From the NCBI RefSeq assembly GCF_019048065.1, contig NZ_CP077291.1, positions 992,001 through 1,056,000 on the forward strand: a stretch of 64,000 nucleotides of DNA, written 5' to 3'. This DNA comes from Citrobacter farmeri. GTDB lineage: Bacteria > Pseudomonadota > Gammaproteobacteria > Enterobacterales > Enterobacteriaceae. The notes under the pieces were generated by a model. The model made no database searches. It was given only the letters and a program-made list of their open reading frames with translations, and was not told the origin of the DNA. Of the stretch, positions 1 through 10,651 are shown piece by piece. Within the stretch, counting starts at the first letter, position 1, and every line of letters starts with the position of its first letter. A program made the position numbers and the translations under genes.

Positions 1-25
1 GCGTAAAAAAGGCGATTCTATCTAC

Positions 26-391
26 GTCGACAAGGAGTCGCACAACGAAGTGAACATCAGGATGATGGCACATCGTAAGGACACACCAGGACGGTGTTAC
101 AGGGAAAGGCTTCAGGATGAAGTGAAGAGGAAAACGCGGGAATGCGTTAACGGACACCTCCAGGAAGGAGAACGAGAGCCAGTCAGGATAGTTGGTGGGT
201 CAGGATGGCCAGGACGCTTCAGGATGAAGTAATCGCATCGGGGTGGTGTGAGCAGGATGCAAATGTTCAGGATGAACAACAGGTCGCAAGACCACTGGAA
301 AAGTTGTCACGGATGAGCAGGGAGCACGAAAAGTAGCTGGAATGCTGCGAAACGAACCGGGAGCACTGTTTTTACAGTGCTCCCTTTTTTT
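26..391 (+). ncRNA. csrB: CsrB, CsrA-sequestering small RNA
   Basis: This RNA binds and titrates the translational regulator CsrA. The stretch holds about 22 GGA triplets, many as CAGGA or CAGGATG in short hairpin loops, which is the CsrA-binding signature. It ends in a strong intrinsic terminator: GGGAGCACTGT at 359-369 pairs with ACAGTGCTCCC at 374-384, followed by seven T. The 5' end is placed at GTCGAC (26) by resemblance to the known E. coli transcript. The position just before yqcC is also the enterobacterial location. Transcription in the family depends on BarA/UvrY; barA lies about 7 kb away. Most of the promoter and the UvrY site lie outside the window. No credible protein is encoded here. 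Confidence 0.95.
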
Positions 392-451
392 GTTTCTTTT
401 TTTACTGGTGGTATCCTTCGCGCCAGATTTTTCATCATTGAGGTGACTTTC

Positions 452-781
452 ATGACGACTCATGACCGTGTGCGTCAGCAGCTCCACGCACTTGAAGCGC
501 TGCTGCGTGAGCATCAACACTGGCGGATGGATGAACCCGAAGCCCACCTGTTTACCAGTACCCAACCGTTTTGTATGGATACGATGGAGCCGATTGAGTG
601 GCTGCAATGGGTCCTGATCCCCCGTATGCATGCTTTACTGGACAGCGCGCAGCCGCTGCCTGAGGCGTTTGCCGTCGCGCCATACTACGAAATGGCGCTC
701 GAGGGCGATCACCCGCAGCGTGAGATCCTGCTGGAGGCGTTGCAGACGCTGGATGCGCTTTTCGCGCAAGATAAATCCTGA
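452..781 (+). CDS. yqcC: YqcC family protein (DUF446)
   Basis: A 109-residue protein of unknown function that closely matches enterobacterial YqcC. It has no signal peptide and no membrane segment, so it is probably cytoplasmic. The start at 452 is chosen because MTTHDRVR is the conserved N-terminus; the reading frame is open further upstream but there it overlaps the csrB terminator. Its stop overlaps the start of truC by one base, so it is translationally coupled to that tRNA pseudouridine synthase. The coupling hints at a role near RNA modification, but nothing in the sequence shows an activity. Confidence 0.9.
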   Translation: MTTHDRVRQQLHALEALLREHQHWRMDEPEAHLFTSTQPFCMDTMEPIEWLQWVLIPRMHALLDSAQPLPEAFAVAPYYEMALEGDHPQREILLEALQTLDALFAQDKS

Positions 782-1575
782 TGCTGGAGATTCTGTATCA
801 GGACGAGTGGCTGGTTGCGGTCAACAAACCTTCCGGCTGGCTGGTGCACCGCAGTTGGCTGGATCGCGACGAAAAAGTGGTGGTGATGCAGACTGTGCGT
901 GACCAGATTGGCCAGCACGTGTTTACCGCGCATCGCCTTGACAGACCAACATCCGGCGTGCTGTTGATGGGCTTATCCAGTGAAGCCGGCCGCCGCCTCG
1001 CGCAGCAGTTTGAGCAGCACCAGATCCATAAACGCTATCACGCCATTGTCCGTGGATGGTTGATGGAGGAGGCGGTACTCGATTATCCGTTAGTAGAAGA
1101 ACTGGATAAAATCGCCGATAAGTTTGTCCGTGAAAACAAGGACCCGCAGCCTGCAGTGACCCATTACCGTGGCCTCTCCACTGTTGAAATGCCTGTGGCG
1201 ACCGGGCGTTATCCGACGACGCGTTACGGACTGGTGGAGCTGGATCCGCAAACGGGACGCAAGCATCAGCTCAGACGCCATCTGGCGCACCTGCGTCATC
1301 CGATTATTGGCGACAGCAAGCATGGCGATTTGCGGCAGAACCGCAGCGCGGCGGAACATTTTGGCTGCAACCGACTGATGCTACACGCCAGTCAGCTTTC
1401 GCTGACGCATCCGTTTACCGGTGAACCGCTGACGATTCATGCGGGGCTGGATGCGGTCTGGTTGCAGGCACTGTCACAGTTTGGCTGGCAAGGACTTCTC
1501 CCTGAGAATGAAAGGGTTGAGTTAAGTGAGCCAGCAGGTCAGGATGAAGGCATAAGTTCTTCATCCAGGGAGTAA
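781..1575 (+). CDS. truC: tRNA pseudouridine(65) synthase TruC
   Basis: RluA-family pseudouridine synthase of 264 residues, which in E. coli converts U65 of certain tRNAs to pseudouridine. The catalytic motif HRLDRPTSG lies at residues 51-59 with the nucleophile Asp54. The RluA-type motif GRKHQLRRHL follows in the C-terminal half. It has no S4 domain, as usual for TruC. It starts on the last base of the yqcC stop codon, and yqcA follows six bases after its own stop, so yqcC-truC-yqcA form a tight operon. The C-terminal tail, ending in serines and Glu, is a few residues longer than the E. coli protein. Confidence 0.95.
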   Translation: MLEILYQDEWLVAVNKPSGWLVHRSWLDRDEKVVVMQTVRDQIGQHVFTAHRLDRPTSGVLLMGLSSEAGRRLAQQFEQHQIHKRYHAIVRGWLMEEAVLDYPLVEELDKIADKFVRENKDPQPAVTHYRGLSTVEMPVATGRYPTTRYGLVELDPQTGRKHQLRRHLAHLRHPIIGDSKHGDLRQNRSAAEHFGCNRLMLHASQLSLTHPFTGEPLTIHAGLDAVWLQALSQFGWQGLLPENERVELSEPAGQDEGISSSSRE

Positions 1576-1581
1576 TCAAGC

Positions 1582-2031
1582 ATGGCGGAAATTGGGATTT
1601 TTGTCGGGACGATGTATGGCAATGCGCTGCTGGTCGCCGAAGAGGCCGAAGCGATCCTGACGGCGCAAGGGCACAAAGCGACCGTTTTTGAAGATCCTGA
1701 ACTGACGGACTGGCAGGAATATCAGGATAAAATCGCGCTGGTGGTCACCTCCACGACCGGGCAGGGCGATTTACCTGACAGCATTGTGCCACTGTTTCAG
1801 GGGATCAAAGACCAACTGGGTTTCCAGCCGAATCTGCGTTATGGCGTGATTGCACTGGGTGACAGCAGCTACGTCAATTTCTGCAACGGCGGTAAACAGT
1901 TTGACGCCCTGTTGCAGGAACAAAGCGCACAGCGCGTGGGAGACATGTTGCTGATTGATGCCAGTGAGCATCCGGAGCCTGAAAGCGAATCCAATCCCTG
2001 GGTTGAACACTGGGGCACACTCTTGTTTTGA
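1582..2031 (+). CDS. yqcA: Flavodoxin YqcA
   Basis: A 149-residue flavodoxin-like protein that should bind FMN and carry electrons in the cytoplasm. The N-terminal phosphate-binding loop GTMYGNA (residues 9-15) and the STTGQGDLP segment are the FMN-contacting parts of the fold, and [12 protein letters not shown] is the third FMN loop. It matches enterobacterial YqcA in length and sequence. It is the last gene of the yqcC-truC-yqcA operon; a short hairpin and a strong terminator follow. The redox partner is not evident from the context. Confidence 0.92.
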   Translation: MAEIGIFVGTMYGNALLVAEEAEAILTAQGHKATVFEDPELTDWQEYQDKIALVVTSTTGQGDLPDSIVPLFQGIKDQLGFQPNLRYGVIALGDSSYVNFCNGGKQFDALLQEQSAQRVGDMLLIDASEHPEPESESNPWVEHWGTLLF

Positions 2032-2038
2032 GAGTTAA

Positions 2039-2058
2039 CCCTCCCCCTACCGGGAGGG
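2039..2058 (+). repeat. 7-bp perfect inverted repeat after yqcA
   Basis: CCCTCCC at 2039-2045 pairs with GGGAGGG at 2052-2058 around a six-base loop, eight bases after the yqcA stop. There is no T-run, so it is more likely an RNA-stabilising stem than a terminator. Confidence 0.55.
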
Positions 2059-2135
2059 ACTCCGTTGTGACACCAGGCACGGGAACGACCTGCCTTTATA
2101 GTACCCAATACTGAATCGAGTTAGCCTCGGGCAAA

Positions 2136-2180
2136 CGCCCCTAAAAGCCTTCGCTATTGAAGGGTTTTTAGGGGCGTTTT
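2136..2180 (+). terminator. Strong intrinsic terminator between yqcA and gudP
   Basis: CGCCCCTAAAA at 2136-2146 pairs with TTTTAGGGGCG at 2166-2176, and the stem continues inwards with CCTTC/GAAGG and one bulged base. TTTT follows the stem. This is a long, stable hairpin that probably ends the yqcA operon. Confidence 0.75.
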
Positions 2181-2512
2181 CATAGGGTCAAGCGACCTGT
2201 TTCACACTCTTACCTTTTCCACCTAAGTCCCGTGCGATTTCCGTTATATGTTTTCATTTCCGTGAAGTCGCTTCCATCACCCTGGGCTTTTGCCATAAAC
2301 ATAAGTGATACGTTGCCTAAATGTTGGGTTCTTGCACGGTGAGCAAGAACCTGGTGCTTTTTATACTTCTCCTGCCAGTTATAAAAAAATGCAGTTAGCA
2401 AGGCGAACGACCTAATAAAAGCTGCAAAAAACACGAAACGTCACCTCTGATCCCCTACCAGTTGTGCTGTTCAGAGTGAGCGTGACTAACGCGAAAATTC
2501 AGGAGTGCAACA
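2181..2512. other. Intergenic region upstream of gudP
   Basis: About 330 bases with no gene I can support. A perfect 9-bp inverted repeat (GGTTCTTGC 2327-2335, GCAAGAACC 2343-2351, 7-base loop) stands in the middle. The gudP promoter should lie in the last 100 bases; in E. coli this operon is activated by CdaR, but I could not identify a CdaR or CRP site with confidence. A short minus-strand open frame here has no recognisable relatives and is not called. Confidence 0.5.
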
Positions 2513-3871
2513 ATGAGTTCATTAAGTCAGGCTGCGAGCAGTGCGGAAAAACGCACAAATGCCCGCTACTGGATAGTGGTGATGTTGTTTATCGTCACCT
2601 CCTTCAACTATGGCGACCGCGCCACCTTATCCATTGCCGGTTCGGAGATGGCCAAAGACATTGGTCTGGATCCGGTCGGTATGGGTTACGTTTTCTCTGC
2701 GTTCTCATGGGCCTACGTTATCGGGCAGATCCCGGGCGGCTGGCTGCTGGACCGTTTTGGTTCCAAACGCGTTTACTTCTGGTCCATCTTCATCTGGTCC
2801 ATGTTTACTCTGTTACAAGGCTTTGTCGATATCTTCAGCGGATTCGGCATTATCGTTGCGCTGTTTACTCTGCGCTTCCTTGTCGGTCTGGCGGAAGCGC
2901 CGTCCTTCCCCGGCAACAGTCGTATTGTTGCGGCCTGGTTCCCGGCGCAGGAGAGGGGAACCGCCGTCGCGATCTTTAACTCTGCACAGTACTTTGCCAC
3001 CGTTATCTTCGCCCCGATCATGGGTTGGTTGACACATGAAGTGGGTTGGTCACACGTATTCTTCTTTATGGGCGGCCTCGGGATTGTTATCAGCTTTATC
3101 TGGTTGAAAGTGATCCACGAACCGAACCAGCATCCGGGCGTGAACAAGAAAGAGCTGGAGTACATTGCAGAAGGCGGGGCGCTGATCAACATGGATCAGA
3201 AAGACACCAAAGCCAAAGTCCCCTTCAGCGTGAAATGGGGGCAGATCAAGCAGTTGCTGGGTTCCCGCATGATGATTGGCGTGTATATCGGCCAGTACTG
3301 CATTAACGCATTAACTTACTTCTTTATCACCTGGTTCCCGGTGTATCTGGTGCAGGCTCGCGGCATGTCGATCCTGAAAGCGGGCTTCGTGGCCTCGGTT
3401 CCGGCCGTGTGCGGTTTTATCGGCGGGGTTCTGGGCGGCATTATCTCCGACTGGCTGATGCGCCGAACCGGCTCGCTGAACATTGCGCGTAAAACGCCTA
3501 TCGTTATGGGGATGCTGTTGTCGATGGTGATGGTGTTCTGTAACTACGTCAACGTCGAGTGGATGATCATTGGTTTCATGGCGCTGGCGTTCTTTGGCAA
3601 GGGGATCGGTGCGCTGGGCTGGGCGGTGATGGCCGATACAGCACCGAAAGAAATCAGCGGCCTGAGCGGCGGTCTGTTCAACATGTTCGGCAACATCTCC
3701 GGTATCGTTACGCCCATTGCGATTGGCTATATCGTCGGCACGACGGGCTCCTTTAACGGCGCGCTGATCTATGTGGGCGTGCACGCGCTGATCGCGGTAC
3801 TGAGCTATCTGGTGCTGGTGGGGGATATCAAACGTATCGAACTGAAACCTGTCGCAGGACAACTATCATGA
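2513..3871 (+). CDS. gudP: D-glucarate/galactarate:H+ symporter GudP
   Basis: Major facilitator superfamily transporter of 452 residues in the anion:cation symporter (phthalate permease) family, placed in the inner membrane with about twelve hydrophobic segments. It imports D-glucarate and galactarate. The N-terminal segment [12 protein letters not shown] and the segment [21 protein letters not shown] are typical of the GudP/GarP group. It leads the gudP-gudX-gudD operon and overlaps gudX by four bases (ATGA). The ATG at 2513 has an AGGAG-type ribosome-binding site (CAGGAGTGCAACA). Uptake, dehydration and the following glycerate kinase fit one catabolic route. Confidence 0.95.
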   Translation: MSSLSQAASSAEKRTNARYWIVVMLFIVTSFNYGDRATLSIAGSEMAKDIGLDPVGMGYVFSAFSWAYVIGQIPGGWLLDRFGSKRVYFWSIFIWSMFTLLQGFVDIFSGFGIIVALFTLRFLVGLAEAPSFPGNSRIVAAWFPAQERGTAVAIFNSAQYFATVIFAPIMGWLTHEVGWSHVFFFMGGLGIVISFIWLKVIHEPNQHPGVNKKELEYIAEGGALINMDQKDTKAKVPFSVKWGQIKQLLGSRMMIGVYIGQYCINALTYFFITWFPVYLVQARGMSILKAGFVASVPAVCGFIGGVLGGIISDWLMRRTGSLNIARKTPIVMGMLLSMVMVFCNYVNVEWMIIGFMALAFFGKGIGALGWAVMADTAPKEISGLSGGLFNMFGNISGIVTPIAIGYIVGTTGSFNGALIYVGVHALIAVLSYLVLVGDIKRIELKPVAGQLS

Positions 3872-5208
3872 CGACACAATCCAGTCCCGTTATCACGGAC
3901 ATGAAGGTCATTCCGGTTGCCGGACATGACAGTATGCTCCTCAACATTGGCGGCGCGCATAACGCGTACTTTACCCGCAATATCGTGGTCCTTACCGACA
4001 ACGCCGGCAACACCGGCGTAGGTGAAGCCCCGGGCGGTGAGGTGATCTACCAGACGCTGGTTGATGCCATCCCGATGGTGCTCGGTCAGGAAGTGGCCCG
4101 GCTGAATAAAGTGGTTCAGCAGGTACACAAAGGCAATCAGGCAGCTGACTTTGACACCTTTGGCAAAGGCGCGTGGACCTTCGAACTGCGCGTAAACGCG
4201 GTAGCCGCGCTGGAAGCGGCCCTGCTCGATCTGCTGGGCAAGGCGCTCAACGTGCCGGTTTGCGAACTGTTGGGGCCAGGCAAACAGCGCGATGCGGTGA
4301 CCGTACTCGGGTATCTCTTCTACATTGGCGATCGCACAAAAACCGATCTGCCCTATCTGGAGACCACGCCGGGCAATCACGACTGGTACCACCTGCGCCA
4401 TCAGGAAGCGTTAAACAGCGATGCCGTGGTGCGTCTTGCAGAAGCCTCGCAGGATCGCTATGGCTTTAAAGATTTCAAACTCAAAGGCGGCGTGTTGCCT
4501 GGCGAGCAAGAGATCGACACCGCCCGAGCGCTGAAAAAGCGTTTTCCGGATGCACGTATTACCGTTGATCCCAACGGTGCCTGGCTGCTTGATGAGGCCA
4601 TCACGCTGTGCAAAGGGCTTAACGATGTGCTCACGTATGCTGAAGATCCGTGTGGCGCGGAGCAGGGATTCTCTGGTCGCGAAGTGATGGCGGAATTCCG
4701 ACGGGCCACGGGGTTGCCGGTGGCGACGAACATGATCGCCACCAACTGGCGCGAAATGGGCCATGCGGTAATGCTCAATGCTGTCGATATCCCTCTCGCC
4801 GATCCGCATTTCTGGACACTTTCCGGCGCGGTGCGGGTGGCACAGTTGTGCGACGACTGGGGGCTGACCTGGGGCTGCCACTCTAACAACCACTTTGATA
4901 TTTCACTGGCGATGTTTACCCACGTTGGCGCCGCAGCGCCGGGTAAACCGACCGCCATCGACACGCACTGGATCTGGCAGGAGGGCGATTGTCGCCTGAC
5001 GAAAAATCCTCTCGAGATTAAAAACGGAAAAATTGCCGTTCCGGATGCCCCAGGACTGGGCGTTGAACTGGACTGGGATCACGTGCAGAAGGCGCATGAC
5101 GCTTACAAAAAACTGCCAGGCGGTGCGCGAAATGACGCCGGTCCGATGCAGTACCTGATCCCCGGCTGGACTTTTGACCGTAAACGTCCCGTTTTCGGCC
5201 GTCACTGA
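3868..5208 (+). CDS. gudX: Glucarate dehydratase-related protein GudX
   Basis: Enolase-superfamily protein of 446 residues, a paralogue of GudD in the next gene. It keeps the family signatures: the FKLKGG lysine motif, the DPNGAW and [10 protein letters not shown] metal-ligand regions, and the HSNNHFD histidine motif. So no catalytic residue looks obviously lost. In E. coli the equivalent protein (YgcY) is known as a glucarate dehydratase-related protein with weak activity. Its start overlaps the gudP stop by four bases, and gudD follows 20 bases downstream with its own ribosome-binding site. It could act on a related acid sugar. Confidence 0.93.
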   Translation: MTTQSSPVITDMKVIPVAGHDSMLLNIGGAHNAYFTRNIVVLTDNAGNTGVGEAPGGEVIYQTLVDAIPMVLGQEVARLNKVVQQVHKGNQAADFDTFGKGAWTFELRVNAVAALEAALLDLLGKALNVPVCELLGPGKQRDAVTVLGYLFYIGDRTKTDLPYLETTPGNHDWYHLRHQEALNSDAVVRLAEASQDRYGFKDFKLKGGVLPGEQEIDTARALKKRFPDARITVDPNGAWLLDEAITLCKGLNDVLTYAEDPCGAEQGFSGREVMAEFRRATGLPVATNMIATNWREMGHAVMLNAVDIPLADPHFWTLSGAVRVAQLCDDWGLTWGCHSNNHFDISLAMFTHVGAAAPGKPTAIDTHWIWQEGDCRLTKNPLEIKNGKIAVPDAPGLGVELDWDHVQKAHDAYKKLPGGARNDAGPMQYLIPGWTFDRKRPVFGRH

Positions 5209-5228
5209 TTTTGTATAAGGACTCAATA

Positions 5229-6569
5229 ATGAACGCACAATTTACCACCCCAGTGGTTACGGCCATGCAGATTATCCCGGTTGCGGGACACGACAGTATG
5301 CTGATGAATCTGAGCGGTGCGCATGCGCCATTCTTCACGCGTAATATTGTGATTATCAAGGATAATTCGGGTCATACTGGCGTCGGTGAAATCCCCGGCG
5401 GCGAGAAAATTCGTAAGACTCTGGAAGAGGCGATCCCACTGGTGGTGGGTAAACCGCTTGGCGAGTACAAAAACGTGCTGAATGCGGTACGTAATACTTT
5501 TGCCGATCGTGACTCAGGCGGTCGCGGCCTGCAAACTTTTGACCTGCGTACCACCATCCACGTCGTGACCGGGATTGAAGCGGCACTGCTGGATCTGCTG
5601 GGACAGCATCTGGGCGTTAACGTGGCTTCTTTACTGGGCGACGGTCAACAGCGTAGTGAAGTTGAAATGCTCGGCTATCTGTTCTTCGTGGGTAACCGCA
5701 ACGCCACACCGCTGCCGTATCAGAGCCAACCGGATGAGAAATGTGACTGGTATCGTCTGCGTCATGAAGAAGCGATGACGCCCGATGCGGTCGTTCGTCT
5801 GGCTGAAGCGGCGTATGAGAAATATGGTTTCAACGACTTCAAACTGAAAGGCGGCGTGCTGGCCGGGGAAGAAGAGGCAGAATCCATTGTGGCGCTGGCA
5901 AAACGCTTCCCACAGGCGCGCGTCACGCTGGATCCTAACGGTGCATGGTCGCTGAATGAAGCGATCAAAATCGGTAAGTACCTGAAAGGTTCACTGGCCT
6001 ACGCGGAAGATCCGTGCGGTGCTGAGCAGGGCTTCTCAGGTCGTGAGGTGATGGCGGAGTTCCGTCGCGCTACCGGTTTGCCGACGGCGACAAACATGAT
6101 CGCCACCGACTGGCGTCAGATGGGTCATACATTGTCACTACAGTCGGTGGATATTCCGCTGGCTGACCCGCACTTCTGGACGATGCAGGGCTCTGTGCGC
6201 GTCGCGCAGATGTGCCATGAGTTCGGTCTGACCTGGGGTTCACACTCCAACAACCACTTCGACGTTTCACTGGCGATGTTCACTCACGTTGCGGCGGCGG
6301 CACCGGGTAAGATTACGGCGATCGATACCCACTGGATCTGGCAGGAAGGCAACCAGCGCCTGACTAAAGAACCGTTTGAAATTAAAGGCGGTATGGTGCA
6401 GGTACCGGCGAAACCGGGTCTGGGTATTGAGCTGGATATGGACCAGGTGATGAAAGCCCATGAGCTGTATCAGAAACATGGGTTGGGCGCGCGTGACGAC
6501 GCGATGGGGATGCAGTATCTGATCCCGAACTGGACGTTCGATAACAAACGTCCGTGCATGGTTCGTTAA
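5229..6569 (+). CDS. gudD: Glucarate dehydratase GudD
   Basis: Enolase-superfamily enzyme of 446 residues that removes water from D-glucarate (or L-idarate) to give 5-keto-4-deoxyglucarate. It is nearly identical to E. coli GudD. The FKLKGG lysine motif, the Asp and Glu ligands in DPNGAW and [10 protein letters not shown], and the catalytic His in SHSNNHFD are all present. The ATG at 5229 is used because it follows AAGGACTCAATA and gives the family length; an in-frame TTG at 5211 would add six residues. A terminator follows 8 bases after the stop. The aldolase and reductase of the pathway are not in this window. Confidence 0.96.
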   Translation: MNAQFTTPVVTAMQIIPVAGHDSMLMNLSGAHAPFFTRNIVIIKDNSGHTGVGEIPGGEKIRKTLEEAIPLVVGKPLGEYKNVLNAVRNTFADRDSGGRGLQTFDLRTTIHVVTGIEAALLDLLGQHLGVNVASLLGDGQQRSEVEMLGYLFFVGNRNATPLPYQSQPDEKCDWYRLRHEEAMTPDAVVRLAEAAYEKYGFNDFKLKGGVLAGEEEAESIVALAKRFPQARVTLDPNGAWSLNEAIKIGKYLKGSLAYAEDPCGAEQGFSGREVMAEFRRATGLPTATNMIATDWRQMGHTLSLQSVDIPLADPHFWTMQGSVRVAQMCHEFGLTWGSHSNNHFDVSLAMFTHVAAAAPGKITAIDTHWIWQEGNQRLTKEPFEIKGGMVQVPAKPGLGIELDMDQVMKAHELYQKHGLGARDDAMGMQYLIPNWTFDNKRPCMVR

Positions 6570-6576
6570 GATAGAC

Positions 6577-6606
6577 ACCGGTCCCAAAAGGACCGGTTAT
6601 TTTTTA
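6577..6606 (+). terminator. Terminator of the gudPXD operon
   Basis: ACCGGTCC (6577-6584) pairs with GGACCGGT (6590-6597) around a five-base loop and is followed by a T-rich run. It separates gudD from the downstream glycerate kinase. Confidence 0.85.
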
Positions 6607-6657
6607 TCGGTAAACCGGGTGTATGCTTAGCGGAGTCAACATGCGTAAGGACGGCTT

Positions 6658-7800
6658 ATGAAAATAGTGATCGCACCGGACTCGTATAAGGAAAGTTTGA
6701 GTGCTCTCGAAGTGGCGAACGCCATTGAGCAAGGTTTTCGCGAAATCTGGCCCGATGCGGATTACGTAAAACTTCCGGTTGCTGATGGCGGGGAAGGAAC
6801 GGTCGAAGCCATGGTGGAGGCGACAACGGGACGCATTGTTGAAGTCGATGTCACGGGGCCACTTGGGGAACCTGTCACCGCGTTTTACGGTTTATCCGGT
6901 GATGCGCGTACGGCCTTCATCGAGATGGCGGCGGCCAGCGGTCTGGAACAGGTACCTGTCACGTTACGCGATCCATTAAAGACCACCTCCTGGGGGACCG
7001 GGGAGTTGATTCGTCATGCGCTGGATGTCGGCGTAGACCATATTATTATCGGGCTCGGCGGCAGTGCGACCAACGACGGCGGCGCAGGCATGGTGCAGGC
7101 ATTGGGGGCAAAGTTGCTCGATGCTCAGCAGAATGAGATTGGAAAGGGCGGTGCGGCGCTCGACGCGCTTGCACGAATTGATATCAGCCACTTGGATCCA
7201 CGTCTTGCCGCATGCCGTATCGAAGTGGCATGCGATGTGACTAACCCGTTGACGGGCAAAGAGGGCGCGTCGGCAGTGTTTGGCCCACAGAAAGGCGCGA
7301 CGGCAGAAACGATCGATCGTCTGGATACGGCACTGGCGCATTATGCGCAGATTATTGCCCGCGATCTGAAGGTGGATGTCCTTGAACTGGCTGGCGGCGG
7401 CGCGGCAGGAGGTATGGGCGCGGCGCTGTATGCGTTTTGCGGTGCACAACTGCGGCGCGGGATTGAGATTGTCACCGATGCGCTGCAACTGGATGCGTAC
7501 GTTGCGGATGCCGATCTGGTGATCACCGGCGAAGGGCGCATCGACAGCCAGACGATCCACGGCAAAGTGCCGGTAGGCGTGGCGAAAGTGGCGAAGCGCT
7601 ACAACAAACCGGTGATCGGCATTGCCGGCAGCCTGACGGCCGATGTCGGCATTGTCCATGAGCATGGGCTTGATGCCGTATTCAGCGTGATTTATACCAT
7701 CTGTACGCTGGACGATGCGTTGAAGAATGCCGCAGAGAATGTGCGCATGACCGCGCGCAACGTGGCGGCGACGCTCAAAATGGGGCAGACGTTACGCTGA
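6658..7800 (+). CDS. Glycerate 2-kinase (GarK/GlxK family)
   Basis: Class II glycerate kinase of 380 residues that phosphorylates D-glycerate to 2-phosphoglycerate using ATP. Family signatures are the N-terminus MKIVIAPDSYKESLSA, the glycine-rich GLGGSATNDGGAGM region and the ITGEGRIDSQT motif. The length equals GarK. In E. coli garK sits with garPLR far away; here the kinase lies just behind gudD, after a terminator. It closes the glucarate pathway, whose aldolase and reductase yield glycerate. Whether it replaces or duplicates a garK elsewhere cannot be seen. The start codon follows a GGACGGCTT stretch. Confidence 0.92.
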   Translation: MKIVIAPDSYKESLSALEVANAIEQGFREIWPDADYVKLPVADGGEGTVEAMVEATTGRIVEVDVTGPLGEPVTAFYGLSGDARTAFIEMAAASGLEQVPVTLRDPLKTTSWGTGELIRHALDVGVDHIIIGLGGSATNDGGAGMVQALGAKLLDAQQNEIGKGGAALDALARIDISHLDPRLAACRIEVACDVTNPLTGKEGASAVFGPQKGATAETIDRLDTALAHYAQIIARDLKVDVLELAGGGAAGGMGAALYAFCGAQLRRGIEIVTDALQLDAYVADADLVITGEGRIDSQTIHGKVPVGVAKVAKRYNKPVIGIAGSLTADVGIVHEHGLDAVFSVIYTICTLDDALKNAAENVRMTARNVAATLKMGQTLR

Positions 7801-7810
7801 GGCGAGCGAC

Positions 7811-7839
7811 AGGCCGGATGGCGCGCGCCTGTCCGGCCT
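7811..7839. repeat. REP-like inverted repeat
   Basis: AGGCCGGA (7811-7818) pairs with TCCGGCCT (7832-7839), between the convergent glycerate kinase and barA. It resembles REP elements and may also end transcription. Confidence 0.7.
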
Positions 7840-10594
7840 ATAACAGCCATTTCCGCGCTTCACGCGCCACGTTATCCATCTCGTCCAGCAGTTCCAGAAA
7901 TTCGGGTTCCAGATCCTCTTCCGGCGTCCCTTCGCGTAACTGACTTTCCAGTAACTGGCACAGATTCTTCATGCGAGGCACGCCGCTATAGCCGCAACTG
8001 CCATGCAGTTTATGAATCAGATCGATTAAGCCTTGCGGATTTTCTCCTACCAGCTGCTCTTCGATTTTATTACGCACTTCCGGCAGGAAGTCGATCAGCA
8101 TTTGCAACATATCACGTGCCAGATCCGGTTTCCCGGCGGCCTGGCGCAGCGCCAGTTGCCAGTCCAGCGTGGCATTTGGGTTGAAAGCAGGTTCAACCGG
8201 TTCGATACTAATCTGGCGCGTCGGGACGCTTGTGCCGGGTTTATAGCGTTGCAGCAGGTTACACAGCTTCTCTTCTTCGATCGGTTTTGCCAGGTAGTCA
8301 TTCATTCCGGCACTCAATAATTTCTCTTTCTGACCTGCCATCGCGTGCGCCGTGACGGCGATAACCGGCGTTTGTTGCTGATGAGGAAGCTGGTGGATCA
8401 GTTCGCAAGCCCGAATGCCATCCATATCCGGCATCTGAATATCCATCAGGATCAGATCAAACTGCATTTGCTTCGCACGATCGACCGCCTGCTGGCCGCT
8501 ATTACACAGCTCAACATGCTGAACCAGATCGTCCAACAGCGCGCCAATCAGCTTCAGGTTAGCCGGATTATCATCAACCGCCATGACAGTCATAGCGATT
8601 TTGTTTTCGTCTGATACCAGTATGCTTTCGTCGTGGTTCTGACGACACAAATCCACCAGTGCTGGCAGCAGACGCGTGGAGGTCAGGGGTTTTAGCAGAC
8701 AGCTGGCAACGCCGTCCTGTTTGAGCTTTTCGGCATTCACTTGAGCGTGGCACGGCAGCGCCAGCATCAGGAACTCAGCCATTTGGGTCGCCTGAATCAG
8801 CCGTTCGTGCTGCATCGTCAGCGGCTCTTTGAAGGTGACAGCAACGCCGAGCAGCATAAAGTCGTAATGCTCAACGGCCAGCGCGGAAAACGTAGGGCTG
8901 TAGACCACGTCCAGCGGCGTTTCGCTGAGAATATCCAGTGTGCTTTGCGCGGCGGCGGCATTTGGCTCGATATAGGCAATGCGTTTACCGGCCAGACATG
9001 CGGTTGCCAGGCCGTCGTTGATCACGTTCGGATTCAGATCGAGATTGATATGGAACCAGAAGGTTGAACCGCGATGTGGCTGGCTATGGAAGGAGATATC
9101 GCCTCCCATCTCGTTGACCAGTTTCTGCGTGATCACCAGCCCCAGCCCGGTGCCGCCGTGGCGACGGGAAATACTGGCATCGGCCTGACGGAAAGCCTGG
9201 AACAGGCGCGACTGATCGCGTTCAGGGATGCCGATGCCGGTATCGCGGATCTGCACTTCAATCTGCACTTTGGTATTACTCAGCGAGCGTTTCTCGACCA
9301 GAATGTCGATGTTGCCGCTCTCGGTGAATTTGATCGCGTTGCCGACCAGATTGGTGATCACCTGTTGTAAACGTAATGGGTCGCCAATTACGTTATCCGG
9401 CACGTCATTCTTAATATTGAGCGTCAGTTCCAGCCCTTTGTCGTGCGATGAATGCGCCAGCAGCGTTACCACTTCATCAAGCGTATTGCGTAACGCGAAC
9501 GGAATACTTTCAAGAATGAGTTTACCCGCTTCCAGCTTAGAGAAATCCAGGACGTCATTGATGATCGCCAACAGATTGTTTGCCGACCGCTCGATGGTAT
9601 TCAGGTGGTCGCGCTGGGTGGCATTCAGTTCAGTTTTCAGCGTCAGTCGCGTAAAGCCGATCACCCCGTTCAGCGGGGTGCGCAGCTCATGGGACATGTT
9701 GGCCAGAAACTCAGACTTGATGCGTGCGGCTTCCTGCGCGCGCTTTTTTGCCAGGTCCAGCTCGACGTTCTGGATCTCCATCTGCTCGAGCGTTTCACGC
9801 AAATCGGAGGTTGCCTGATCGATATTATGCTGCATCTCTTCATGATAGGCGGCGAGCGACATTGCCATCGAGTTAATGCCGTTCTTCAGCATATCCAACT
9901 CGCCGAGCATAAAGCCCTCAACGCGGCTGTCGAGCTGTCCTCGTCGGATGCGGTCAACCGTATTAACCATGTTGCGAATTGGCCCCGTCACGTCGCGCAT
10001 CAGACGCCAGCCAAAGATCAGCGCAATGCCTATACAGAACAGCATCATGACGGAAGAGATGAAGATTTCTTTATACTGTTGTAAGCGGACCGACTTGAGA
10101 TCGAGCTCAAGCGCCACATATCCCAACATATTACCCGCGTTTTTTGCATCAGTGACCGGGGATTCGTCCGGCGAATAGCTTTCTGAAACGATCGGCGTTC
10201 GCAGGATTAAAATATCGCCATGACGCTCAACGCTCAGTCGGCGCGGGAACGGCGAGCCCGGAGGCAACTGCATCTCTGACGGGTTGAGATTGAAATTCGA
10301 GGTGACAAAGAGGTGGTTATTCTCGTCGTAGACCGAAATCGCCCGCACGATATCAGAGTGGCGGCGATGTAGAACGCTGATGAGCTGGCCGATGGATTCG
10401 CGGTTTTGCAGGTTCATACCATATTCGGTAGAGACCGCGAGCGGCTCGATGATACTGGCACCGGCATCTTCCAGTTGACGCTGCAAGTCGTGGTAGCGAT
10501 GCACAACAAAAAAGATACTGAGCAGTAAACCAATAAGCACGGTTGGGGCCAGGATCAGAATCATCATGCGAGCGCGCAGGCTGTAGTTGGTCAT
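7838..10594 (-). CDS. barA: Hybrid sensor histidine kinase BarA
   Basis: Tripartite hybrid kinase of 918 residues, the same length as E. coli BarA. Order: two membrane segments flanking a periplasmic loop (about residues 10-190), HAMP linker, dimerisation domain with the phospho-accepting His in [15 protein letters not shown] (near 302), ATP-binding domain with N and G boxes ([17 protein letters not shown]), receiver domain with Asp in [13 protein letters not shown] (near 718), and a C-terminal HPt domain with His in [11 protein letters not shown]. It senses short-chain carboxylates and phosphorylates UvrY, which switches on csrB, present at the left edge of this window. It is divergent from rlmD with a 57-base gap. 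Confidence 0.97.
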   Translation of the reverse strand: MTNYSLRARMMILILAPTVLIGLLLSIFFVVHRYHDLQRQLEDAGASIIEPLAVSTEYGMNLQNRESIGQLISVLHRRHSDIVRAISVYDENNHLFVTSNFNLNPSEMQLPPGSPFPRRLSVERHGDILILRTPIVSESYSPDESPVTDAKNAGNMLGYVALELDLKSVRLQQYKEIFISSVMMLFCIGIALIFGWRLMRDVTGPIRNMVNTVDRIRRGQLDSRVEGFMLGELDMLKNGINSMAMSLAAYHEEMQHNIDQATSDLRETLEQMEIQNVELDLAKKRAQEAARIKSEFLANMSHELRTPLNGVIGFTRLTLKTELNATQRDHLNTIERSANNLLAIINDVLDFSKLEAGKLILESIPFALRNTLDEVVTLLAHSSHDKGLELTLNIKNDVPDNVIGDPLRLQQVITNLVGNAIKFTESGNIDILVEKRSLSNTKVQIEVQIRDTGIGIPERDQSRLFQAFRQADASISRRHGGTGLGLVITQKLVNEMGGDISFHSQPHRGSTFWFHINLDLNPNVINDGLATACLAGKRIAYIEPNAAAAQSTLDILSETPLDVVYSPTFSALAVEHYDFMLLGVAVTFKEPLTMQHERLIQATQMAEFLMLALPCHAQVNAEKLKQDGVASCLLKPLTSTRLLPALVDLCRQNHDESILVSDENKIAMTVMAVDDNPANLKLIGALLDDLVQHVELCNSGQQAVDRAKQMQFDLILMDIQMPDMDGIRACELIHQLPHQQQTPVIAVTAHAMAGQKEKLLSAGMNDYLAKPIEEEKLCNLLQRYKPGTSVPTRQISIEPVEPAFNPNATLDWQLALRQAAGKPDLARDMLQMLIDFLPEVRNKIEEQLVGENPQGLIDLIHKLHGSCGYSGVPRMKNLCQLLESQLREGTPEEDLEPEFLELLDEMDNVAREARKWLL

Positions 10595-10651
10595 GGAGTT
10601 CCGTTATGGGACAATTAGGGTCACACTGTTAAATTGAGAATAATCTCGTCG

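Noticed and set aside
50..631. Open frames on both strands across csrB
   Set aside because: The region is a structured RNA full of GGA hairpins; the predicted peptides have no relatives and one runs through the csrB terminator.
2210..2434. Minus-strand open frame of 74 residues between yqcA and gudP
   Set aside because: No recognisable family, no convincing ribosome-binding site, and it covers the 9-bp inverted repeat. Possible but not supported.
3311..4401. Long minus-strand open frames under gudP and gudX
   Set aside because: Histidine- and arginine-rich shadow translations of the coding strand without start signals.
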